64,000 nt of DNA from Amycolatopsis deserti. Lineage in GTDB: Bacteria; Actinomycetota; Actinomycetes; Mycobacteriales; Pseudonocardiaceae. The notes beneath the pieces were generated by a model. The model worked only from the letters and a program-made list of their open reading frames with translations, searched no databases and was not told the origin of the DNA. The position numbers were made by a program, and so were the translations under genes. Shown here in pieces: positions 16,287 to 25,176 of this stretch. Position 1 is the first letter of the stretch, and each line of letters opens with the position of its first letter. The stretch spans positions 1,111,914 to 1,175,913 of the forward strand of contig NZ_BNAU01000002.1 in NCBI RefSeq assembly GCF_014653945.1, written 5' to 3'.

Positions 16287-17744
16287 ATGAGCATCGGCTA
16301 CTTCCCGTGGAACCGGCCTGCGGCCGCGGCGGACCGGCCGTGCCTGCGCGATCCCCAGACGGAACTGACCTACGGCCAGGTGAACCTCCGGGTCGAGGCG
16401 ATCACCGAACAACTGGCGGAGCGCGGCATCGGGAACGGGGACGTCGTCGCGATCATGCTCCCCAACCGGGTCGAACTGCTCCTCGTCATCCTCGCGGCCT
16501 GGAAGATCGGGGCGGTCGCCACTCCGCTGAACCCCGCGTTCACGGTGACCGAAGCGCGGTACCAGCTCGACGATTCCAGGGCCGCCCTGCTGGTGACGGA
16601 CCGGGACCCGGCCGGCTACCACGTGCCGGTCCTGGACGTGCGGGATCTGGCCACCCTCCCGGCCGGCACCGGGTCGCCGGCGCGCTCCGATCCCGCGGAC
16701 ATCGCGCTGCTGATCTACACCAGCGGGTCGACCGGCCGTCCGAAGGGCGTCATGCTCGACCACGCCAACCTGCGGGCCATGACGTCGATGCTGGCCGGCC
16801 ACCTGCACCTGGGCGCCGACGACCACTGCCTGCTCGTGCTGCCCCTGTTCCACGTCAACTCGCTGTGCGTGAGCTTCCTGGCGCCCATGCTCGTCGGCGC
16901 CCAGATCACGATCCTGCCCCGGTTCGCGCCGGACACCTTCCTGGCGGCCGTGCGAGAGCACCGGCCGACCTACTTCTCCGCCGTGCCGACCATCTACGCG
17001 CGGCTGGCCGAACTCCCGGACCACGTCCGGGCGGACCTGACGTCGGTGCGCTTCGCCGTGTGCGGAGCCGCGCCGATGCCACGCGAGCTGCTCGAACGGT
17101 GCGCCGACCGGTTCGGCATCGTCATCGTCGAGGGCTACGGGCTCACCGAGGGCACGTGCGCGTCGACCTGCAACCCCCTCGACGGTCCCCGCAAGCTGGG
17201 CACGGTCGGCCCGCCGTTGCCCGGGCAGCAGGTGAAGATCGTCGACGAGGCGGGCCGCGAGTGCGCCACCGGACAGGCCGGCGAGGTCGTCATCGCGGGA
17301 CCCAACGTCATGCGCGGCTACCTAAACCGGCCGGAGGCCACCGCGGAAACCGTGCGCGGCGGCCTGCTGCACACCGGAGACGTCGGATACCTCGACGAGG
17401 ACGGCTACCTCGTCCTGGTCGACCGCATCAAGGACATGATCATCCGGGGTGGCGAGAACATCTACCCCAAGGAGATCGAGGCGGCGTTGTGCCGCCACGA
17501 CGCCGTGCTGGAAGCCGCCGTCATCGGCGAACCACACCCGGTCTACGGCGAGGTGCCGGTGGCCTTCGTCGTCCGTTACCCCGGCGCGACCGCCACCGCG
17601 GAGGAACTGCTCGAGCACTGCCGGCGCGACCTCACGAAGGTCAAGCTCCCGGCGCGCATCTCGATCGTCGACGCCCTGCCGAGGAACCCGGTCGGAAAGA
17701 TCGACAAACCCGCGCTGCGCAGCGCACTTCCGGTCGCCCGATAA
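16287..17744 (+). CDS. Acyl-CoA ligase (AMP-forming; FadD/class I adenylate-forming)
   Basis: A 485-residue enzyme with the A3 P-loop YTSGSTGRPKGVML, YGLTEGTC (A5), DVGYLDEDGYLVLVDRIKD with the A8 hinge Asp, RGGENIYPKEIE, and the catalytic Lys near the C-terminus (RNPVGKIDKPAL). It activates a carboxylic acid, probably fatty or alicyclic, as the CoA thioester. It begins an operon with the DUF3556 protein, the FAD oxidoreductase and PucR. ATG 16287 follows GAGGTG. Confidence 0.88.
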   Translation: MSIGYFPWNRPAAAADRPCLRDPQTELTYGQVNLRVEAITEQLAERGIGNGDVVAIMLPNRVELLLVILAAWKIGAVATPLNPAFTVTEARYQLDDSRAALLVTDRDPAGYHVPVLDVRDLATLPAGTGSPARSDPADIALLIYTSGSTGRPKGVMLDHANLRAMTSMLAGHLHLGADDHCLLVLPLFHVNSLCVSFLAPMLVGAQITILPRFAPDTFLAAVREHRPTYFSAVPTIYARLAELPDHVRADLTSVRFAVCGAAPMPRELLERCADRFGIVIVEGYGLTEGTCASTCNPLDGPRKLGTVGPPLPGQQVKIVDEAGRECATGQAGEVVIAGPNVMRGYLNRPEATAETVRGGLLHTGDVGYLDEDGYLVLVDRIKDMIIRGGENIYPKEIEAALCRHDAVLEAAVIGEPHPVYGEVPVAFVVRYPGATATAEELLEHCRRDLTKVKLPARISIVDALPRNPVGKIDKPALRSALPVAR

Positions 17745-17769
17745 GAATTCGCTCAAAGGAGAGAGAAAC

Positions 17770-19596
17770 GTGGGACTCACCAAACCGGACTTCCCGCCGG
17801 TCGATGTCGAGACTTTTCTCGGCCAACCGTTGCGGGAGCGCATCAAGGCGCTGTCACTGCACTGGGTCGAGTACGGCTTCGGCTCCCCCAAGCTGTTCCA
17901 CCTGATCTACGCCGTGAAGGTGCTCGTGCTGCACGTGGTCGCCGGCGCGGCGGCGGCGACCTGGTCGTCCGGTCTCGGTCCGTTCTGGGACGTCGCGACC
18001 TGGTGGAACGAGCCCATCGTGTACCAGAAGCTGATCCTGTGGACGGTGCTGCTGGAGACCGTCGGCGTGGCCGGCTCGTGGGGGCCGCTCGCGGGCAAGT
18101 TCAAGCCGATGACCGGTGGCGTGCTGTTCTGGACCCGCCCCGGCACGATCCGCGTCCGCCCCTGGCGCCGAGTGCCGTTCACCTCCGGCGATCGCCGCAC
18201 CGTGTTCGACGTGCTGCTCTACCTCACGGTGCTCGGGGCGCTGCTGGCCGCCATCCTCACCCCCGGGCGGCCCAGCGCGACGCTGTCGGCCGCTCTGCCC
18301 GGCAACACGTCCGGCCTGGTGAACCCGGTGCCGGTCGCCGTCGCGATCGCCGCGCTGGTGTTGCTCGGCCTGCGGGACAAGGTGATCTTCCTGGCGGCCC
18401 GGGGTGAGCAGTACCTGCCCGCGATGGTGTTCTTCGTCGCCCTGCCCTTCGTGGACATGATCGTCGCGCTGAAGCTGCTGATCGTGGTCGTGTGGATCGG
18501 CGCCGGGGTGTCGAAGTTCGGCAAGCACTTCTCCAACGTCGTCCCGCCGATGGTGAGCAACAGCCCGTGCATCCCGGCGAAGTGGTTCAAGCGCGCGCAC
18601 TACCGGGACTTCCCGCGCGACATCCGTCCGTCCAAAGTGGCCGGTTTGCTGGCCCACGTCGGCGGCACCTGCGTCGAGATCATCACGCCGCTGATCCTGC
18701 TGCTGTCGACCAACCGGGTCCTGACGCTCGCCGCGGTCGCGATGATGGTGCTGTTCCACCTGTTCATCACCTCGACGTTCCCGCTGGCGGTCCCGCTGGA
18801 GTGGAACATCCTGTTCGCCTTCGCCGCGATCTTCCTGTTCTGGGGCTTCCCCAACGAGGCCGGCTACGGGATCGGCGACATGTCCTCGCCCTGGCTGACC
18901 GCCGCGATCGCCGCCGGCCTGCTGTTCTTCCCGGTTCTGGGCAACCTGCGGCCCGACCTCGTCTCGTTCCTGCCGTCGATGCGGCAGTACGCGGGCAACT
19001 GGGCGTCGGCGCTGTGGGCGTTCGCTCCGGGCGCCGAGGAGAAGCTCGACGCCGTGCGCCGTCCGACGCGGAACCAGATCGACCAGCTCAAGGGCATGGG
19101 TTACGCCCCCGCCATCGCCGAGATCACGATGCAGCAGACCATCGCGTGGCGCTCGATGCACAGCCAGGGACGCGGCCTGTTCTCCCTGCTGTACAAGCAC
19201 CTGCCCGACATCGACCGGTGGACGATCCGGGAGGCCGAATTCGCGTGCAACTCGCTGCTCGGCTTCAACTTCGGCGACGGTCACATGCACAACGAGGACA
19301 TGCTGGCCGCGTTGCAACGGCGGTGCGGGTTCGAACCCGGCGAGTTCCTCGTGGTGTGGGTGGAATCCCAGGCCATCCACAGCCGGGTCCAGCACTACAA
19401 GGTCATCGACGTCGCCGTCGGCGTGATCGAGCGCGGCACGTGGAAGGTCGCCGACGCCGTCGCCGAGCAGCCCTGGCTGCCGAACGGGCCCATCCCGCTG
19501 CAGGTGGAGTGGTCACGGGCCGCGGACGGCGACCAGACGGCGCAGGCCACCCCGCAGCGCCGCACCCCGCAGCACCGCACTGGGACGCCGGCATGA
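17770..19596 (+). CDS. DUF3556 transmembrane protein
   Basis: A 608-residue multi-spanning membrane protein. It begins MGLTKPDFPPVDVETFLGQP and contains ALSLHWVEYGFGSPK, GSWGPLAGKFKPMTGG and LFWTRPGTIRVRPWR, which match the actinobacterial DUF3556 family as I know it. A long hydrophilic C-terminal part (after about residue 410) has conserved Cys/His stretches (EFACNSLLGFNFGDGHMHNED). Function unknown. It starts with GTG 17770 with AAAGGA upstream. Placement between an acyl-CoA ligase and an FAD oxidoreductase hints at a role with lipid or terpenoid substrates. Confidence 0.8.
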   Translation: MGLTKPDFPPVDVETFLGQPLRERIKALSLHWVEYGFGSPKLFHLIYAVKVLVLHVVAGAAAATWSSGLGPFWDVATWWNEPIVYQKLILWTVLLETVGVAGSWGPLAGKFKPMTGGVLFWTRPGTIRVRPWRRVPFTSGDRRTVFDVLLYLTVLGALLAAILTPGRPSATLSAALPGNTSGLVNPVPVAVAIAALVLLGLRDKVIFLAARGEQYLPAMVFFVALPFVDMIVALKLLIVVVWIGAGVSKFGKHFSNVVPPMVSNSPCIPAKWFKRAHYRDFPRDIRPSKVAGLLAHVGGTCVEIITPLILLLSTNRVLTLAAVAMMVLFHLFITSTFPLAVPLEWNILFAFAAIFLFWGFPNEAGYGIGDMSSPWLTAAIAAGLLFFPVLGNLRPDLVSFLPSMRQYAGNWASALWAFAPGAEEKLDAVRRPTRNQIDQLKGMGYAPAIAEITMQQTIAWRSMHSQGRGLFSLLYKHLPDIDRWTIREAEFACNSLLGFNFGDGHMHNEDMLAALQRRCGFEPGEFLVVWVESQAIHSRVQHYKVIDVAVGVIERGTWKVADAVAEQPWLPNGPIPLQVEWSRAADGDQTAQATPQRRTPQHRTGTPA

Positions 19597-21026
19597 CCAC
19601 CGCCGTCGTGGTCGGCAGCGGGCCCAACGGGCTCGCTGCCGCCACCGCCCTCGCGCGGGCGGGTGTGGACGTCACCGTGCTGGAAGCCGCGGCGGAGATC
19701 GGCGGTGGTACCCGGTCGAGTGAGGCCATCCTGCCCGGTCTGCTGCACGACCACTGCTCGGCGTTCCACCCCATGGCAGCCGGCTCGCCGTTCCTGCGGG
19801 AGCTCGGCCTCGAGCGGTACGGGCTGGAGTGGCGGTGGCCGGAGATCGACTGCGTGCACCCGCTGGACAACGGCGACGCCGGCGTCCTGCACACCTCGCT
19901 GGAGCGCACGGCCGAGGGTCTGGGCGCCGACGGGCCGCGGTGGCGGGTGCTGTTCCGGCCGTCCGAGACGTTCGACGACTGGTCCTCCGACATCATGGGG
20001 CCGCTGGTCCGGCTGCCCGAGCACCCGCTGCGGATGGCGCGGTTCGGCGCGCCGACCCTGCTCCCCGCCTCCCTGCTCGCGCGGGTGTTCCGCACCGAAC
20101 GGGCCCGGGCGCTGTTCGGCGGGGTGGCGGCGCACGCGTTCCGGCCGCTGCACCTCCCGCTCACCTCGGCGATCGGGGTGGGGATCATCACCGCGGGGCA
20201 CCGGTACGGCTGGCCGGTGGCGGCGGGCGGGTCGCGGTCGATCACCGCGGCCATGGCCGCGCTGCTGGCCGACCTCGGCGGCAAGATCGAGACGGGCGTC
20301 CGGGTGTCCGCGGCCAGTGATCTGCCGCCCGCCGACATCACGGTTTTCGACCTGGCACCGGGTGCGGTCGCCGACATCCTCGGCGACCGCCTCCCGCCCG
20401 GTGTCGCCCGGTCCTACCGGCGGTTCCGGCACGGGCCGGGCGCGTTCAAGGCCGACTTCGCCGTCGCGGGCGGGGTGCCCTGGACCAATCCGGACGCCCG
20501 ACGGGCCGGCACCGTCCACCTCGGCGGGGAGTACCGCGAGATCGCCGCCACCGAACGCGAGATCCACGCGGGACGGATGCCCGAGCGCCCGTTCGTCCTG
20601 GTGGGGCAGCAGTACCTGGCGGACCCGGCGCGGTCGGCGGGGGACGTCCATCCGGTGTGGACCTACGCGCACGTGCCGCACGGGTACACCGGTGACGCGA
20701 CCGAGGCCATCGTCGCGCAGATCGAGCGGTTCGCGCCGGGGTTCCGCGAGCGGATCGTCGGCACGGCGGTGCGGTCGGCGACCGGGTTCGCCGCGTACAA
20801 CCCCAACTACGTGGGCGGTGACATCATCACCGGCAGCAAGGACGTCCGGCAGCTGGTCTTCGGTCCCCGGATCGGCCTCGACCCCTACGCGACGGGCGTC
20901 CCGGGCGTGTACGTCTGCTCCGCCGCGACTCCGCCCGGTCCGGGTGCGCACGGCATGTGCGGTGCCCACGCCGCGGCGCGTGCGCTGCGCGACCTGCGCC
21001 GCGGGGACGGCCGCGTTGCCGCATAA
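19593..21026 (+). CDS. FAD-dependent oxidoreductase (phytoene dehydrogenase-like)
   Basis: A 477-residue flavoprotein. The N-terminal GSGPNGLAAATALARAGVDVTVLEA binds FAD and is followed by GGGTRS. The C-terminal GVYVCSAATPPGPGAHGMCGAHAA is the second FAD contact seen in the phytoene dehydrogenase/CrtI-like family. It should oxidise, desaturate or isomerise a hydrophobic substrate. ATG 19593 overlaps the DUF3556 stop (ATGA). The exact reaction is unknown. Confidence 0.82.
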   Translation: MTTAVVVGSGPNGLAAATALARAGVDVTVLEAAAEIGGGTRSSEAILPGLLHDHCSAFHPMAAGSPFLRELGLERYGLEWRWPEIDCVHPLDNGDAGVLHTSLERTAEGLGADGPRWRVLFRPSETFDDWSSDIMGPLVRLPEHPLRMARFGAPTLLPASLLARVFRTERARALFGGVAAHAFRPLHLPLTSAIGVGIITAGHRYGWPVAAGGSRSITAAMAALLADLGGKIETGVRVSAASDLPPADITVFDLAPGAVADILGDRLPPGVARSYRRFRHGPGAFKADFAVAGGVPWTNPDARRAGTVHLGGEYREIAATEREIHAGRMPERPFVLVGQQYLADPARSAGDVHPVWTYAHVPHGYTGDATEAIVAQIERFAPGFRERIVGTAVRSATGFAAYNPNYVGGDIITGSKDVRQLVFGPRIGLDPYATGVPGVYVCSAATPPGPGAHGMCGAHAAARALRDLRRGDGRVAA

Positions 21027-21060
21027 TGGGGTCTCCCACCACCTGGGAGGAAGGTATGCG

Positions 21061-22374
21061 GTGAGGTCCGGGCCGTCGGGTAACGGGACCGCCGACGGGG
21101 ACGTCGCGCGGTGGGTGGTCACCGTCGCCACGGACCTCAACCCGCGGCTCGGTGACATCACCGACAGCATCCGGGTGCAGCTGGCCGAGCGGATCGACGC
21201 CCTGCGCGGTGATCAGCGCCTGGTCGACCTGCTCCGGGCCAGCATCGAGAGCAACGTCGACACGATCCTGCACATCCTGCAGCACGACATCCCCGTCGCC
21301 AACGTCGAACCGCCGTCGGCCGCGGTGGAGTACGCGCGCCGCCTCGCGCAGCGCGGCGTGCCGGTCTACGCCCTGGTCCGGGCCTACCGGCTCGGCCAGG
21401 ATCACCTGCTCAAGCTGTGCTTCGCCGAGATCGAGCGCCGCATCGCCGACACCGGCATCGCGTTCCGCGTGTCCCAGCGTTTCGTGGAGGTGACCTTCAG
21501 CTACATCGACTGGATCTCCCAGCAGGTCACCACCGTCTACGAGGACGAGCGGGAACGGTGGCTGGAGAACCGCAGCACGCTGCGGGCGGTGCGGATCCGC
21601 GAGCTGCTCGACGGCCGCGACTTCGACCTCGAATCCGCCGAAGCCGCGATCGGGCACCCGCTGCGCCAGCACCACCTCGGAGTCGTCGTCTGGCGCCGGG
21701 GCGAGAGCGAGAGCGGCGACAACGACCTGTCCGGGCTCGAGCGCACGGTGAGCGCGGTGGGCCGGGCGCTGCGCTGTACCGGGCGCCCCCTGTTCGCCGC
21801 CTGCGACCGCACCAGCGGCTGGGGCTGGCTGCCGTTCGACGGCCCGGTGCCCGCGGTCGATCCGGCCACCGTCGCCGGCATCCTGCGCGGGACGGCGCCG
21901 GGAGTGGCGGCGGCGCTCGGCAAGCCGGCAGCGGACGTGAACGGCTTTCGCGAGACGCACCGGCAGGCGCTGCTGGCGCAGCGGGTGGCGCTGGTCGCCG
22001 GCCCCGCGGCGCACACCGTGACCTCCTACGGCGATCCCGGGGTGCGGGCGGCCGCGCTGATGTGCGCCGACCTGGACCAGGCCCGGACCCTGGTGCACGC
22101 CACCCTCGGCAAGCTCGCCCTCGACGACCCCTACCACGCTCGCCTCCGCGAGACCCTGCTCAGCTTCATGACCGCGGGATCCAGCTACACCGCGGCCGCC
22201 GAACGCCTGACGTTGCACAAGAACTCGGTGAAGTACCGCGTGCTGAAGGCCGAAGAAGAACGGGGCGCCCCCATCGGCGACGACCGGCTCGACGTCGAAC
22301 TCGCCCTGACGGCATGCCATTGGCTCGGCCCGTCACTGCTGATTCCCGCCGGCTCCCCGGCGCGCGGCGGCTGA
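21061..22374 (+). CDS. PucR-family transcriptional regulator
   Basis: A 437-residue regulator. The N-terminal sensor half is helical (NVDTILHILQHDIP, VPVYALVRAYRLGQDHLLK), followed by a GGDEF-like middle and the C-terminal PucR helix-turn-helix (RLRETLLSFMTAGSSYTAAAERLTLHKNSVKYRV). GTG 21061 has GGGAGGAAGG about seven bases upstream. Being last in the ligase-DUF3556-oxidoreductase operon, it probably controls that operon, perhaps through dyads at 16097-16279. Confidence 0.87.
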   Translation: MRSGPSGNGTADGDVARWVVTVATDLNPRLGDITDSIRVQLAERIDALRGDQRLVDLLRASIESNVDTILHILQHDIPVANVEPPSAAVEYARRLAQRGVPVYALVRAYRLGQDHLLKLCFAEIERRIADTGIAFRVSQRFVEVTFSYIDWISQQVTTVYEDERERWLENRSTLRAVRIRELLDGRDFDLESAEAAIGHPLRQHHLGVVVWRRGESESGDNDLSGLERTVSAVGRALRCTGRPLFAACDRTSGWGWLPFDGPVPAVDPATVAGILRGTAPGVAAALGKPAADVNGFRETHRQALLAQRVALVAGPAAHTVTSYGDPGVRAAALMCADLDQARTLVHATLGKLALDDPYHARLRETLLSFMTAGSSYTAAAERLTLHKNSVKYRVLKAEEERGAPIGDDRLDVELALTACHWLGPSLLIPAGSPARGG

Positions 22375-22385
22375 CGACCGCCCGG

Positions 22386-23081
22386 TCAGTCGCCGCCGAG
22401 GAAGACCACCGCGTCGTCGAGCTGGGCGCGGTCGGTGCGGAACCCGTTGACCGGGTGCTCGGTGTCGGCGTAGCCGAAGGAGACCGCGCAGACCACCAGC
22501 CGTTCGGCCGGGATCCGCAGGCACCGGTGGACGTGGTCGGCGTGCATCGCGATCGCGGCCTGCGGGATCGTGGCGACGCCGAGCGCGGTGGCGGCGTTGA
22601 GGAGGTTCGCCACGTAGCCGCCGCAATCGATCGCGCCGTAGACGCCCTGCTCGCGGTCGGTGGTGACGACCGCGACGTGCGGGGCGCCGAAGAACTCGAA
22701 GTTCCTCAGGCGCTGCGCCTCCCGCGCGTCGCGGTCCTCCCGCCGGATCCCGAGGCTCCGGTAGAGCGCGTACCCCGCGCCGCGCCGGCGCTCCTGGTAC
22801 ACCCCGTGGTATCCGGCGGGCATCGGCAGGTCCGGCGCGGGCTCGTGGGTCTTCGCGTGCTCGGTCAGACCGCGCGCGAATCGCCGGGTCGCCTCGCCCG
22901 AGGTGACGTACACCTGCCACGGCTGGGTGTTGCACCACGACGCGGTCCGCTGGGCGGTCCCGAACATCTCGCGCATCACCGCGTCCGGCACCGGATCCGG
23001 CAGGAAGGCACGGCAACTCCAGCGCTGCCCGAGCAGCCGGTCGAACCCGGTGGTGGTCAGGGAACTCCTCACCAGCAACAC
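22386..23081 (-). CDS. Nitroreductase-family protein
   Basis: A 231-residue FMN protein. RWSCRAFLPDPVPDAVMREMF and ASWCNTQPWQVYVTSG contain the FMN-binding Arg-Ser and Asn-x-Gln-Pro-Trp motifs of nitroreductases, and GGYVANLLNAATALGVATIP lines the dimer/FMN site. It reduces nitro or quinone groups with NAD(P)H. There is no ribosome site. GTG 23081 lies five bases after a TATAAT (minus strand, 23092-23087), so the mRNA may be leaderless; GTG 23072 is the alternative start. It is convergent with the PucR gene. Confidence 0.82.
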   Translation of the reverse strand: MLLVRSSLTTTGFDRLLGQRWSCRAFLPDPVPDAVMREMFGTAQRTASWCNTQPWQVYVTSGEATRRFARGLTEHAKTHEPAPDLPMPAGYHGVYQERRRGAGYALYRSLGIRREDRDAREAQRLRNFEFFGAPHVAVVTTDREQGVYGAIDCGGYVANLLNAATALGVATIPQAAIAMHADHVHRCLRIPAERLVVCAVSFGYADTEHPVNGFRTDRAQLDDAVVFLGGD

Positions 23082-23093
23082 AATATATTATAC
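23082..23093 (-). promoter_or_regulatory. AT-rich element (site B) abutting the nitroreductase start
   Basis: The palindrome AATATATT (23082-23089) extends into TATAC. On the minus strand it contains a perfect TATAAT five bases before GTG 23081, the spacing expected of a leaderless -10. It belongs to the AT-rich family repeated in this window. Its plus-strand flank CTTGCCA also occurs beside the element at 48371-48382. Confidence 0.5.
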
Positions 23094-23121
23094 TTGCCAC
23101 TTCGTCCCGTGACCGCCGCCA

Positions 23122-23483
23122 CTACCCGGCCAGGTTCTCCTCGAAGAACGGCGTGGCCTCCTCGACGGCGCGCTTGACGTACTCCGGTACGTCGTAGAAG
23201 TCCATGTGGGTGCCGCCCTCGACGACCACCAGCTTCTCCGCCGACCGCACCCGCGAGTGCAGCTCCGTGGTGTGCCACAGGGAGCCGGCCGCGTGGTCGG
23301 TCATCGCCGCGGTGACGGCGTACCCGCCGCCGGCGCAGACGCCCAGCACACCGATGCGCCCGGCGGCGACGTAATCGACGGTCTGCAGGTGGTCGACCGC
23401 GGCGCGCACGTCCTCCACGCGGGCGGCAGGTACAGGTTGCCCGCCATGCCGATCGGGCCGTTGGGGAAGGTGATCGTCTGCAC
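23122..23483 (-). pseudogene. Decayed alpha/beta hydrolase (YcjY/dienelactone hydrolase-like)
   Basis: An N-terminal stub starts at GTG 23483 (VQTITFPNGPIGMAGNLYLPP) and then shifts frame into a second frame reading ARVEDVRAAVDHLQTVDYV, then RIGVLGVCAGGGYAVTAAMTDH with the nucleophile elbow. It jumps directly to the family's C-terminal end (VVEGGTHMDFYDVPEYVKRA). Compared with the usual length of about 300 residues, a segment before ARVED and another after AAMTDH are missing. This is a gene with two internal deletions and a frameshift, not a working enzyme. Confidence 0.75.
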
Positions 23484-23522
23484 TGGACACTCCCTGGATT
23501 CGGTTCCGCCCGGCGGTTCCCG

Positions 23523-24033
23523 ATCTCCGGCGTGTCCGACGAGGTCCTGCACGCCATCGCCAGGGCGCTGCAGCTCGACGACATCGAGACGGCCCACCTG
23601 TTCGACCTGGTGTGCGCCGCCACCCGCCGCGCCGGGGCGCGCACGGTGAAGCCGCGCGCCGCGCGGCAACGGGTCCCCGACGGCGTGCAGGCGCTGATGG
23701 ACTCGATGGCCGGCGCCCCGGCGATCGTCCAGAACGGCCACCTCGACCTCGTCGGCGCCAACGCGCTGGGGCGGGCGCAGCGCGGAGTTCCGGACGCGGT
23801 GGGCCGCCCACGACGTGCGGGCCCACCGGCGCGGCACGAAGCAGTTCCACCACCCGGTGGTGGGCGACCTCACCCTGCGCTTCGAAGCGCTCGAGATCAC
23901 CAGCGCGGCCAACCTGACGCTGATCGGCTACACCGCGGAGCCCGGGTCCCCCTCGGCCGAGGCGCTGCAGCTCCTCGCGAGCTGGATCGCGACCGCGCCG
24001 TCACCGCCAGGCGAGCGCGCCCGCGCCGACTGA
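23523..24033 (+). pseudogene. Decayed XRE-family regulator (MmyB-type)
   Basis: The first frame encodes the end of the HTH region and linker (ISGVSDEVLHAIARALQL, ETAHLFDLV, then VPDGVQALMDSMAGAPAIVQNG and LVGANALGRA). The sequence then jumps, with a frame change near 23770, to RSAEFRTRWAAHDVRAHRRG, continuing to a normal C-terminus (GDLTLRFEALEITS). The N-terminal helix-turn-helix and about 60 central residues are absent. In intact genomes such MmyB regulators often sit divergently beside an alpha/beta hydrolase, and here both partners are broken. Confidence 0.75.
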
Positions 24034-24047
24034 CCGACAATGACCGG

Positions 24048-25175
24048 ATGCCGGCGCCGAACGCACGGGTCCACCGGGACGTCTCACCACTGGAGCTCTT
24101 CTTCGACCTGGTGTTCGTCCTGGCCATCGGCCAGCTCACGCACCACCTGATCGAGCACCTGACCTGGCGGGGCGCCGGCGAGACGCTGATCGCCCTCGTC
24201 GCCGTGTGCGGGGTCTGGGCGTTCACGTCCTTCGAGGTCACCCTGCTCGACATCGAGCGCGCGGCCACCCGCGCGATCACCCTCCTGGTGATGGGTCTCG
24301 GCCTGTTCATGAACGCCGGGATCAAACACGCGTTCGACTCCGGGCCGTGGGTCTTCGTCGTGCCGATGCTGCTCGCGCTCGCCGGCCCGGGTGCCTACGC
24401 CGCGGCGACCTCGCCCGCGCCCGAACTGCGCCGGCACTTCGTGCGCGTGCTGATCTGGATCGGCGCGTCCGCGCCCTTCTGGGTGGCCGGAGCGGTGTCG
24501 GGCCCCGAGTCCCGGATCTGGTGGTGGGCCGCCGGCGCGCTCATCGATCTGCTCGGCACCTGGACCGCGCACCCGATGCCCGGTCGCACGACCCGGACCG
24601 AACGCCTCCCGTTCGACGCCAAGCACATGCTCGAACGGCTGCGGCTGTTCCTCATCATCCTGCTGGGTGAAACCGTGCTCACCCTCGGACGGGTGCTCGC
24701 CGACCACGCCCAGGACGCCCTGACCCCGCTGCTGGCCCTGGGCGGTTTCGTCGCGCTGGTCTGCCTCTGGGCGATCTACTTCGGACGGTCCGAGCAGGAG
24801 GTCGTCAGCCACGCGGCCGAGAGCGCCGACCCGATCCGGTCGGTGCACCTGGGCATCAACGTGGTCTACGGGGTGGTCGCCGGGCTGGTCGTGTTCGCCG
24901 CGGGGATGGAGCTGGTCCTCGTCCACGCCCACGACCCGGCCGCCGGGATCGCCGGTGTGCTGGTGGCCGTCGGCCCGCTCGTCTACCTCGCGGCGCAGGC
25001 CGTCTACTTCCGGGCCGAACCGGGCACCGGGTGGCTGCCCCGCGCCCTCGGCGCCGCCGCCCTGGGAATCGTCGCCGCGGCCGCGTACTGGCTGCCGGCG
25101 TTCGGGGTAGTGACGCTCCTGGTCGTCGTCCTCGTCGTACCGGCCGCCCACCTCGTGCGGGCCCGGGCGAGGTGA
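24048..25175 (+). CDS. Low-temperature-requirement A (LtrA) family membrane protein
   Basis: A 375-residue protein with about 10 hydrophobic helices. It opens with the LtrA signature HRDVSPLELFFDLVFVLAIGQLTHH; a second conserved block is RLRLFLIILLGETVLTLGRVL. LtrA proteins are found widely in actinobacteria and are of unclear function. It starts with ATG 24048, 14 bases after the decayed regulator. Its stop is one base from the stop of the convergent CoA ligase. Confidence 0.85.
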   Translation: MPAPNARVHRDVSPLELFFDLVFVLAIGQLTHHLIEHLTWRGAGETLIALVAVCGVWAFTSFEVTLLDIERAATRAITLLVMGLGLFMNAGIKHAFDSGPWVFVVPMLLALAGPGAYAAATSPAPELRRHFVRVLIWIGASAPFWVAGAVSGPESRIWWWAAGALIDLLGTWTAHPMPGRTTRTERLPFDAKHMLERLRLFLIILLGETVLTLGRVLADHAQDALTPLLALGGFVALVCLWAIYFGRSEQEVVSHAAESADPIRSVHLGINVVYGVVAGLVVFAAGMELVLVHAHDPAAGIAGVLVAVGPLVYLAAQAVYFRAEPGTGWLPRALGAAALGIVAAAAYWLPAFGVVTLLVVVLVVPAAHLVRARAR

Positions 25176-25176
25176 G

